A DNA stretch of 32,512 nt from Planctomycetota bacterium. GTDB taxonomy: Bacteria > Planctomycetota > Phycisphaerae > WQYP01. Every line of letters begins with the position of its first letter. Position 1 is the stretch's first letter. Shown here one piece after another: positions 24,265-31,081 of the stretch. Under the pieces are notes generated by a model. It searched no databases and was not told the DNA's origin. It saw only the letters and a program-made list of their open reading frames with translations. Made by a program: the position numbers and the translations under genes. The stretch spans positions 1 to 32,512 of the forward strand of contig JAJYFE010000041.1 in the NCBI GenBank assembly GCA_021785435.1, written 5' to 3'.

Positions 24265-24359
24265 TTGGAATTCGTCGTGGGCATCCCTGGGTATTTAACA
24301 GGCCGCCTTGGGCGCTGTACCATGGCAGGGACGAGATCCGGAGCCTGCTTTGTCGCCCA
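24265..24359. repeat. 95-bp direct repeat, left copy
   Basis: Matches 25463-25558 with only a handful of differences (TTGGAATTCGTCG, then GTATTTAACAGGCCGCCTTG and CATGGCAGGGACGAGATCCG). The two copies bracket the PIN module in the same orientation. No transposase or integrase is nearby. Confidence 0.7.
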
Positions 24360-24527
24360 GTCGTGCCTCGCGAGCAAACGCCGTGCGTCGGAGCGGTATT
24401 ATGCACCTTTGAGCACCAAGCGCCGCAGCAGCGGCCGCACGACAAAACATTTTTCACGAAAGGCCGTGGAAATCGGATGATTTGACCGGACGTCTGGTGC
24501 GCCGATAATAATGAAGGAGGCACGATA

Positions 24528-24773
24528 ATGAAAACTGCTTTGAATCCCTCGCGATTAAAGTTTCGTTCCCAACGAAGCGTTCGACCATGTTTGCGCACCA
24601 CCCGACGGCGGCGATTGCCGCCGGTGGAAGCCTACACCCCTGAGCGCGTAGCGGAATTTCTCCTAACCAATACCGTCGACGCCGCCGACTACTCCCGGGC
24701 CGTCAAACTGGTCCGAGATATGGGCCTTAACCCCGCCGAAATCAATCATGTGAAACCCGCGGGCGTGCCATAA
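24528..24773 (+). CDS. Small antitoxin-like protein upstream of PIN toxin
   Basis: An 81-residue basic protein: an Arg/Lys-rich N-terminus (SRLKFRSQRSVRPCLRTTRR, residues 8-27) followed by a helical acidic part (TPERVAEFLLTNTVDAADYS, about 37-56). It has a strong Shine-Dalgarno (GAAGGAGG) about 8 bases before the ATG. It lies 43 bp upstream of a PIN-domain gene in the same orientation, the usual antitoxin position. I do not recognise a named family; antitoxin function is inferred from size and position. The N-terminus may bind DNA, the C-terminus the toxin. Confidence 0.6.
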   Translation: MKTALNPSRLKFRSQRSVRPCLRTTRRRRLPPVEAYTPERVAEFLLTNTVDAADYSRAVKLVRDMGLNPAEINHVKPAGVP

Positions 24774-24816
24774 GTGCGATAAGAGCGGCGAAGCGGAAAG
24801 TGGGACGAATATCCAC

Positions 24817-25221
24817 ATGGAACGCGCTTTTTTGGATGCGAATGTTCTCTTTTCCGCCGCTTGCGATCCCTCGTGCCGTTTGCTTGAGCTTTGGCAACTG
24901 GCGGATGTCGAGTTAGTAGCTTCTGCCTACGTGGCCGCTGAGGCTTACCACAACGTATCAGCCAAGTGCCCGCACCGCATGAAGGCTCTGCACCGGTTAT
25001 TGGCGACCGTCAAGTTGGTGATCAAGACCGGGGCCAGGGTGTTACCGCCTGGGTTGGTTCTTCCGGCGAAGGATCTGCCGGTGATGGAGGCAGCCTTAGC
25101 CTGCGATGCAGATGTTCTGCTGACCGGCGATAAGCACTTTTCCCGTTATTTCGGCCGCGTGATAGGCGGCACGTTGGTTCTGCGGCCAGGCGATTATTTG
25201 CGCATGAGACAACGGCGCTGA
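24817..25221 (+). CDS. PIN-domain protein, probable TA toxin
   Basis: 134 residues. PIN-fold acidic residues are visible: D7 in AFLDANVLFSAA, E42 in VAAEAYHN, D97/D99 and D105 in ACDADVLLTGDKHFSRYFG, with the typical V-L-x-T-x-D-x-H-F strand near the C-terminus and a closing LRPGDYL. PIN proteins are Mg-dependent ribonucleases and often the toxin partner of small antitoxins. It appears full length. Together with the 81-residue gene upstream it forms a bicistronic module, flanked by 95-bp direct repeats that may mark its insertion or a local duplication. Confidence 0.83.
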   Translation: MERAFLDANVLFSAACDPSCRLLELWQLADVELVASAYVAAEAYHNVSAKCPHRMKALHRLLATVKLVIKTGARVLPPGLVLPAKDLPVMEAALACDADVLLTGDKHFSRYFGRVIGGTLVLRPGDYLRMRQRR

Positions 25222-25462
25222 ATCCATCGTCCATTACAGATCCCCCAGCATCAGACCATCCGAGCCTTAACGCGTTTCCCCGTGGAGCGCTCCATGCTCG
25301 CGGACCAACGTTTTGCGGACCTGCTGCGCCCGATACGCGAAGATTTTAGAGCCGGCGAAGTCCCCGAGAAGGCCAACTCGATAGAATCGTTGGTCGGGCC
25401 CGCCGCCGGTCATCCTGAAACAAACGTATTATTTTTTTTCGTGTTTTTCGCGATTTTCGTAG

Positions 25463-25558
25463 TTGGAATTCGTCGAGCGGCATCCCTAGGTATTTAACAG
25501 GCCGCCTTGGGCGCTGGACCATGGCAGGGACGAGATCCGGAGCCTGCTATGCCGCCCA
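25463..25558. repeat. 95-bp direct repeat, right copy
   Basis: Second copy of the 24265-24359 repeat. It ends about 20 bp before the truncated methyltransferase fragment starts. The 358-bp interval 25222-25579 contains no convincing gene. Confidence 0.7.
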
Positions 25559-25579
25559 TTAAAATAAATGCGGATATGA

Positions 25580-26041
25580 TGCCATCCCGCGCTCTGGGAA
25601 TACCTGCAAACGGCCCAGGTGCTGGGAATCAGAGACGGCTACCCGGTCGGCAAGCGTGTGCCCTGGTACAAGCAGGAGCAACGCGCCCCCGCTCCTTTCC
25701 TTTGCACGTATATGGGCCGCGGAGCGAATGGCAAAGGGCCGTTCCGTTTCATCTGGAATCGCTCGGCGGCCATTGGGACGAATCTATATTTAATGCTCTA
25801 CCCCAAGAGCGGTCTCGCGGCAATGCTCCGACGCCATCCCGACCGAGCGGGAGAGGTATTCGAGCTGCTCCGCCAAGTCACCGGGCTGGAATTGCGCGCT
25901 GAGGGCCGCGTCTACGGAGGCGGTTTACACAAGCTTGAACCGAGCGAACTGGGCCGGGTATCCGCGGCCCTTTTCGTGGAACGCTGGCCTGAACTGGCGC
26001 TCGGCTGCACAGCCCCGAAGGAATCGCTTTTGTTCAGGTGA
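25580..26041 (+). pseudogene. C-terminal fragment of an Eco57I-type DNA methyltransferase / R-M protein
   Basis: Following a TGA at 25577 the frame reads [40 protein letters not shown] and [20 protein letters not shown], then [20 protein letters not shown] and [20 protein letters not shown]. This is the C-terminal target-recognition part of Class I N6-adenine methyltransferases of the Eco57I/restriction-modification fusion type. The catalytic domain (N-P-P-Y motif) and SAM site are missing and there is no start codon, only a GTG at 25619. It is a 5'-truncated pseudogene of about 150 codons, adjacent to the 95-bp repeat that probably marks the break. Confidence 0.65.
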
Positions 26042-26153
26042 GGGGAAGAGCACCTGGTACCCCGCTTCGACCGCCCACCTTCGCAACACCCCTTCGCCAG
26101 TTGGTCTGTCCCCGCCGGGGAGGGAAAACTCGAGCTATAATGCGTGGTTTATT

Positions 26154-26849
26154 ATGCTGCCGCCATCCGATTTACCGCCGCCTTCCTCCCATGATGCCGC
26201 CCCGCATCTGTTTGGCCCGGGCCGACGGGTGTTGGTCGGCGGGGCCGGTACTTTGGGTATCGCCCTGTTGGTGCTGGCCTTGTCCGTTTTGTTTGCCGCG
26301 AGTCTGATCGGATACCTTATTTTTCGCAGCGAATTCACCGCGCCCATTACCGTCCCTCTACCGCCGGGCCTGTGGTTGAGCACCCTCATCCTTCTGGTCA
26401 GCAGCGGTACGATGCACGCGGCCTGGCGCAGTGTGCGCGCAGGCCAGTCGCGGCGACTGCGGGGCGCCTTGCAGGCGACGTTGCTGCTCGGGACGGCGTT
26501 TTTACTGGTCCAGAGTGTCAACTGGCTGGTCGTTTACGGGGCGCTGCACCATGTGGATCAGGCCCTGACGGCGGTGGCGCCGACGTTGTCCCCGGTGGGT
26601 GGATTGCGCGCCGCGGATGCGCCCCTGGTGGAACAGCGGGTACTGCTGGCGATGTTTTATGTATTTACGATTCTCCATGCCATTCATGTGGTCGGCGGGC
26701 TGATTCCGCTGGCCGTGGTGAATGTCCGCGCCGCGCAGGGTGTTTATTCGCCCAACTATTATCCCGGCGTGCGCTATTGCCTGATTTACTGGCATTTTCT
26801 GGATTTGGTGTGGTTATTGATTTTTCTGGTTCTCCTGGCGACGTTCTAG
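26154..26849 (+). CDS. Cytochrome c oxidase subunit III-like protein
   Basis: 231 residues, starting at ATG 26154; the longer in-frame extension from 25935 is unlikely because it would pass through non-homologous sequence. The COX3 fold is visible: about six membrane helices, including LVLALSVLFAASLIGYLIFR, GTMHAAWRSVRAGQSRRLRG, LLLGTAFLLVQSVNWLVVYG, FYVFTILHAIHVVGGLIPL and YWHFLDLVWLLIFLVLLATF. The conserved H-A-x-H-V-x-G-G and Y-W-H-F-x-D motifs are intact. Subunit III supports heme-copper oxidases, but no subunit I or II gene is in the window, so it is an orphan here. A TATAAT hexamer occurs at 26136-26141. Its last 36 bp overlap the convergent O-antigen ligase gene. Confidence 0.83.
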   Translation: MLPPSDLPPPSSHDAAPHLFGPGRRVLVGGAGTLGIALLVLALSVLFAASLIGYLIFRSEFTAPITVPLPPGLWLSTLILLVSSGTMHAAWRSVRAGQSRRLRGALQATLLLGTAFLLVQSVNWLVVYGALHHVDQALTAVAPTLSPVGGLRAADAPLVEQRVLLAMFYVFTILHAIHVVGGLIPLAVVNVRAAQGVYSPNYYPGVRYCLIYWHFLDLVWLLIFLVLLATF

Positions 26850-29357
26850 ATTTGTTTCGAGCCGGTGAATCTCCAGTTCGATGGCGGCCAGATGCGCCGG
26901 GGAGAGGCGGGTAATGTCATGCGGTGGAAGGTCGCCGTTAAGTTGAACCGCCCGTTTTAACTGGTGGATCCGCTCGGAGAGGCTCAGGCCGCAGCGTCGG
27001 CTTGCGGCCCAGGACCAACGCAGACGCGCCGAGGTTGGATTCCAGCGCAAAAGCCGCAGGACATCGGCCCGCGGGTTCAAACCCAGCTGCATTTCCAGAC
27101 CGATGCGGCGTGTCAACCAGGTGGTGGAGCGGCGATCCACGGTCAACGCGCTATTGACGGCGCGCAGCGCGCCCGGCCAGTGCTGTTGCCGCATGGCTGC
27201 CGCATAAGCCCGCCCATAGCGCGCCGAATCGTCGGCCAGCGTGCCGCGATACGCCGGCCACCAGAAGCTGAATCCTAAAATGGCCGCTGCGGTCACCGCG
27301 GCCGCGCCGATAGCGCGGCGCAGCTGCCCTGTTTTCAATGCCCAGCGTTGCGTGTTTCGTGCTCCGCCGTCACTCGGCTTCCGTTGGACCCGCGGCTGAA
27401 AACTGACAACCGATCGAAGAGTCCCGATGGCTGTCGGGACCAACTGCAAACCCCATGCACCAACCGCCCCACCGATCGCCGCGTGCGGACCATGGCTCAC
27501 CGCCGCCTCCGCCGAGCGGGCCTGGAACGCCCCCAGCACCACCCAGAACAGCATGGCCACCGCCCCGGTCACCAGAGCCATGTTAATTTGGTCGTACAGA
27601 CACATTCCGGCGGCGCCCAGCACCGCGGCCAGGGCCACCGTGCGCCGCCCATCCGGCGAAAGCTTCGCCCAGAGGTGCTGGGACCCGGCCATCGCGGCGA
27701 ACGCGGCCAGCGCGTAAACCCCGGCCATGAAAATGGGCCAAATCATGGCGGCGCCGGCATGAAGGGTCGGACCGGTGACAAGGAATCGCGCCCCCCACCA
27801 CGCCGCGACAAAAACGGCCAGCCAGCGGGCGCGGACAGGCCTGTCGCCGGGTTCCTCGGGCCGCGTGTCGCCGGATTCGGGACATCGGTGTGGTGGCTGG
27901 GTTGTGGTTTCAAGTTTCTGGTTTCTGGTTTCCGGTTTCTGGTTTGCGGTTTCTGGTTTTCCATTTTCTGGTGGGCCTGGTATGGGCGTATCCTGCGCGA
28001 CGGCCCGCAGAAAGGCGGCCAGCAGCAGGATCGCCCACAGCGCCGCCGCCGGCCAACCGGCCTCCGCGGCCAGACGCACCAGCGGGTTATGCGGGTCTTT
28101 GACATCTTCCGGCGCCTGCGGCGCCTTGTAGCGCGGGTAGTAGTAGCCAAAATTATTCAGCCCCACGCCCAGCCACGGATGATGCGCAATGATCCGGGCG
28201 GCGCCAGTCCAGTATTGCCAGCGGAAGCGCAGGTCGCGCGTGGGCAGTGTATGGCGGCTTAAACCATAGGCCAGAATACTGCTTCCCGCCAGCCCCGCGG
28301 TCAGCAACGCCACCGCCACCGCTTTCCAGCGATGGCGAGCCAGGAACCTCCCCCGCCGCCAGGCGAAAATAAAAACCGCTACGCCTAACACCAGCGTGGC
28401 CAGAGCGCCTTTGCTGCGTGTGAACACAACCACGGCCACCCCCGCGGCGAACAGAAGCAATAGAAAGATGCCGGGGAAAAATTGGTTTCCAGTTTCCGGT
28501 TTACGGTTTCTGGTTTCTGGTTTGTGGTTTCTGGTTTCTGGTTGGCACCGCAGCGGCTCTTCAGTCTGGTTGGTGTCACCTAGGCGCCAGGCTTGCGTTC
28601 CGCGGCGGACCGCCGAGAGTCCCAAGGCCAGTGCCACCAGCAACAATGGCAAGAGCGCCTCGGCGAATACATCGCTTAGCACCAAGAACCCGCTGACCTC
28701 GTGGGCATTCAGCCGGGCATAAAAGAGCCGCGCCTGGACGCTGCCAGGCCGGATGCCCAACTCCGCCAGCCAGGCCGAGGCGTGCCGCTGAAACATCGCG
28801 CGCGTCAGCGGCAATTCCACAAACCGCTGATAGAATCCCTTCACGCACATAACCGCCAGCAGCCCCGCGAGCACGGCCACCACGAAGCCGCGCTTTCGCT
28901 GCGTCCGGCAGAGCCCACCCGCCAGCCAGCCCGCCAGCAGGGCTATGCCCAGATCGCAGACCCCCAGAAGCGCGGCGAAACGGTTAGCGGCGCGGAAAGC
29001 GGAAAGCAGAGCCAGCGCCACCAAAGCGGCGATTAAAAACAGTCGCGGCATCGCGCCGCGGGCGACCCGCATGCCGAGGCTTAAGGCGACACCAACCAAC
29101 GCTAAGGTCAGCAGGGAAAAACCGATGAGTTCCGCCGCACCGGGATAGCGCAGCGAGGCCGCCAAAGGGCCGGAGAAGCCGCCGACCTGGCCCGCGTTAA
29201 CCGGCTCGGCGACGGTTAACCGAAGGCACAAGATCAGCAGCAGCGCCCCGATCAGAAGCCACGGCCAGGGGCACGGCCACGGGCGCGGCGCCGCGGGAGC
29301 CCGCCCCCCCGGCGGTTGGAACGAGGCGCGCCACGGCCAGTGGATGCGGCGAGTCAT
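26814..29357 (-). CDS. O-antigen ligase / Wzy-type polymerase family protein
   Basis: About 847 residues. The ATG at 29357 overlaps the WecA-like gene's stop by 4 bp (ATGA), so the upstream in-frame extension to 29840 is rejected. About ten or more membrane helices; the Wzy_C region is seen in AARIIAHHPWLGVGLNNFGY and KDPHNPLVRLAAEAGW, with the conserved G-x-G-x-x-N-F and H-N residues. These enzymes ligate or polymerise undecaprenyl-linked glycans at the periplasmic face. The C-terminus has TPR-like helices. Two hydrophilic loops contain K-P-E-T-R-N-Q repeats from DNA heptamers. Coupled to the WecA-like gene, it should act in the same glycan pathway. Confidence 0.8.
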   Translation of the reverse strand: MTRRIHWPWRASFQPPGGRAPAAPRPWPCPWPWLLIGALLLILCLRLTVAEPVNAGQVGGFSGPLAASLRYPGAAELIGFSLLTLALVGVALSLGMRVARGAMPRLFLIAALVALALLSAFRAANRFAALLGVCDLGIALLAGWLAGGLCRTQRKRGFVVAVLAGLLAVMCVKGFYQRFVELPLTRAMFQRHASAWLAELGIRPGSVQARLFYARLNAHEVSGFLVLSDVFAEALLPLLLVALALGLSAVRRGTQAWRLGDTNQTEEPLRCQPETRNHKPETRNRKPETGNQFFPGIFLLLLFAAGVAVVVFTRSKGALATLVLGVAVFIFAWRRGRFLARHRWKAVAVALLTAGLAGSSILAYGLSRHTLPTRDLRFRWQYWTGAARIIAHHPWLGVGLNNFGYYYPRYKAPQAPEDVKDPHNPLVRLAAEAGWPAAALWAILLLAAFLRAVAQDTPIPGPPENGKPETANQKPETRNQKLETTTQPPHRCPESGDTRPEEPGDRPVRARWLAVFVAAWWGARFLVTGPTLHAGAAMIWPIFMAGVYALAAFAAMAGSQHLWAKLSPDGRRTVALAAVLGAAGMCLYDQINMALVTGAVAMLFWVVLGAFQARSAEAAVSHGPHAAIGGAVGAWGLQLVPTAIGTLRSVVSFQPRVQRKPSDGGARNTQRWALKTGQLRRAIGAAAVTAAAILGFSFWWPAYRGTLADDSARYGRAYAAAMRQQHWPGALRAVNSALTVDRRSTTWLTRRIGLEMQLGLNPRADVLRLLRWNPTSARLRWSWAASRRCGLSLSERIHQLKRAVQLNGDLPPHDITRLSPAHLAAIELEIHRLETNLERRQENQKNQ
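27906..27961. repeat. GGTTTCT heptamer array inside the ligase gene (array 1)
   Basis: Eight consecutive 7-bp units (GGTTTCA, AGTTTCT, GGTTTCT, GGTTTCC, GGTTTCT, GGTTTGC, GGTTTCT, GGTTTTC) on the plus strand. On the coding strand they give NGKPETANQKPETRNQKLET in a loop between membrane helices. Confidence 0.8.
28484..28539. repeat. GGTTTCT heptamer array inside the ligase gene (array 2)
   Basis: Eight 7-bp units again (GGTTTCC, AGTTTCC, GGTTTAC, GGTTTCT x2, GGTTTGT, GGTTTCT x2) on the plus strand. It encodes QPETRNHKPETRNRKPETGN in another loop. Same sequence family and same unit number as array 1, about 580 bp away. Confidence 0.8.
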
Positions 29358-30472
29358 CGGGTGTGTTCTCCAACCCGCTCCAAAATGCCCACCACGGTCA
29401 GAATGCTCAGCACCTGCACAGCGATTAACAAGGCCCCCAACGTACCCACCCGGGCCAGCAGCGGGGCGGAAAGACCGCACGCCAGCGTGATGGCGTAGAT
29501 CACCAGCACCGCGCCGCGCGGGGAAAAACCGTGCCGCACCAGGCGATGCGAAAAATGATTGGTGTCGCCGACCATGGGGCTGCGCCCCCGGCGCAGCCGC
29601 ACCCAACTGACCACCAGCAGATCGTAGATGGGCACCGCGGTCACCACCAGCGGCACGAAAAGATCGTACCAGCGCCCATTGCCGGAATAGTACGTGGTGC
29701 GAATGGTCAAAGCGGCCAGAAAAAATCCCAAAACCATGCTGCCGCCGTCGCCCATAAAAATGCTCGCCGGAGGAAAGTTGTAGGCCAGAAAGCCCCCCAC
29801 CGCGCCCAGATATAGCAACAACAAACCGCAGATAAACCATTGGTGAGTCAGCAGCGCGGCCAGGAAAAACATCGCCGCGCAGATGCCCGCCACGCCCGCG
29901 GACAGACCATCCATGTTGTCCATAAAATTAAAAGCGTTGGTCAGCAGCACAATCCACAGCACGCTGGCGGCACCGGAGAGCCACACCCCGCCCGGCACGA
30001 GGTGGTCCAGGAACGTCATGATGCGAAAACCGCCTGGCTGGATCCATTCCCCCCCCGCCACCAGGGCCACGGCCATTAATAACTGACCGAAAAGTTTGCC
30101 GCCCGCGGACAGTGGGCGGCGATCATCGCGCAGACCCAGCAGGTGAATGCCCAGCGTACAGATAAGCAGCAGCAGCGCCAGCGGGCGATGGGCGATGACG
30201 CCCGGCACATAGGCTGGTGTGCCCGCGGGCAGCCAGGCGGCCAACGGCCCTTGGGTAAGCCAGTTCGCCGCGAACAGACCCACCAGCAGAGGCAGGGCCA
30301 GACTCCAGAAGATGGCGATGCCGCCGTTGCGCGGCGTGGGTGCGGCGTGCACTTTGCGAGCGCCGGGCGGATCCATCATCCCCATCCGCCCGGCCCAGCG
30401 CCGCGCCAAATGGGTGCCGACGAGGCTCAACCCGAGCGCGGACACAAGCAAAGCCAGGCCAAGAAAAAGCAT
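29354..30472 (-). CDS. WecA/MraY-family undecaprenyl-phosphate glycosyl-1-phosphate transferase
   Basis: 372 residues, polytopic. Family motifs: LRDDRRPLSAGGK (D116-D117), NAFNFMDNMDGLSAG (N182, D185, D188), ASIFMGDGGSMVLGF (G-D-G-G-S at 241-245) and the cytoplasmic GDTNHFSHRLV (306-311, H-F-S-H-R-L). These fit WecA-type enzymes that transfer a sugar-1-phosphate (for example GlcNAc-1-P) to undecaprenyl phosphate, starting O-antigen, teichoic-like or capsule glycan synthesis. The H-F-S-H-R-L signature favours WecA/TagO over MraY. It is the first gene of a coupled pair with the O-antigen ligase (ATGA overlap). The upstream Shine-Dalgarno is weak. Confidence 0.87.
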   Translation of the reverse strand: MLFLGLALLVSALGLSLVGTHLARRWAGRMGMMDPPGARKVHAAPTPRNGGIAIFWSLALPLLVGLFAANWLTQGPLAAWLPAGTPAYVPGVIAHRPLALLLLICTLGIHLLGLRDDRRPLSAGGKLFGQLLMAVALVAGGEWIQPGGFRIMTFLDHLVPGGVWLSGAASVLWIVLLTNAFNFMDNMDGLSAGVAGICAAMFFLAALLTHQWFICGLLLLYLGAVGGFLAYNFPPASIFMGDGGSMVLGFFLAALTIRTTYYSGNGRWYDLFVPLVVTAVPIYDLLVVSWVRLRRGRSPMVGDTNHFSHRLVRHGFSPRGAVLVIYAITLACGLSAPLLARVGTLGALLIAVQVLSILTVVGILERVGEHTR

Positions 30473-30985
30473 TACCGTTACCCTGGGAATCGCGCCGTGG
30501 ATCAGGTTAAGCCAAACCTTTCACCCTGAAGGACGCGGCGGTGAAGTAAAAAAGGAAAAAAGAAAAATATCCGCGAGCCGGTCTGGGGCTGGCGCTCCTT
30601 TCCTTACTTTTTACCTTTTACTTTTGACCTGATATTCCTCTATAACGCCGCGGCGCAAAATTCGGAATAAGCAGGACTGCGGATGCAATGCCGTGGTTGA
30701 CGGTGGTTGTGGTGCGGACCTCCAGGTCTGCTTATCCGTCGCCCGATGGCTTGGCTGGGTCCCCGCTGGGTCGGGAGAGACCTGCACCACCGGGCCACCC
30801 CCGATGATCCATTCGTGTTCCTACTTAGACACACCTCGTCGAACCTGGGGTCATTATAAACGACCTTCCGGCGCTCTGGCGATAAGCCTGGCTTCGTCGA
30901 GTATTGATTTTGAACTCTGATCACGCGAAGTCGCGAAGGGCACGAAGACGACTGAACCCTGATAATCCAACCGCCGTGTTTTTGT
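30473..30985. other. Non-coding stretch with low-complexity and inverted A/T-rich tracts
   Basis: No gene is recognisable between the WecA-like start and the peptidase promoter. A purine-rich tract (about 30546-30572) faces a pyrimidine-rich tract (about 30597-30630) and could pair imperfectly. Short open frames here have no recognisable features. Confidence 0.4.
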
Positions 30986-31013
30986 TTGACAGGTTGAGCA
31001 AGCCAGTTATATC
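30986..31013 (+). promoter_or_regulatory. Candidate promoter of the G1 peptidase gene
   Basis: TTGACA (30986-30991), 16 bp, TATATC (31008-31013), about 70 bp upstream of the ATG at 31082. The -35 is perfect and the -10 matches at four positions. The spacer is in the normal range. Confidence 0.4.
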
Positions 31014-31081
31014 ATGCCGCCATCTTGCCACCGTAAGCGGGCGTCTCGGCGCCGGGAGTTCTTGACCGAAAGGGACATACC

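Noticed and set aside
25282-25497. Possible small antitoxin-like remnant (RFADLLRPIREDFRA)
   Set aside because: Resembles helical tails of some antitoxins only faintly, and the rest runs into low-complexity DNA and the 95-bp repeat.
25935-26153. N-terminal extension of the COX3-like frame
   Set aside because: It overlaps the methyltransferase fragment in a different frame and has no similarity to COX3; the ATG at 26154 gives normal length.
29358-29840. 161-residue N-terminal extension of the O-antigen ligase frame
   Set aside because: It runs through the WecA-like gene in another frame and has no membrane or domain logic; the ATG at 29357 with an ATGA overlap is far better.
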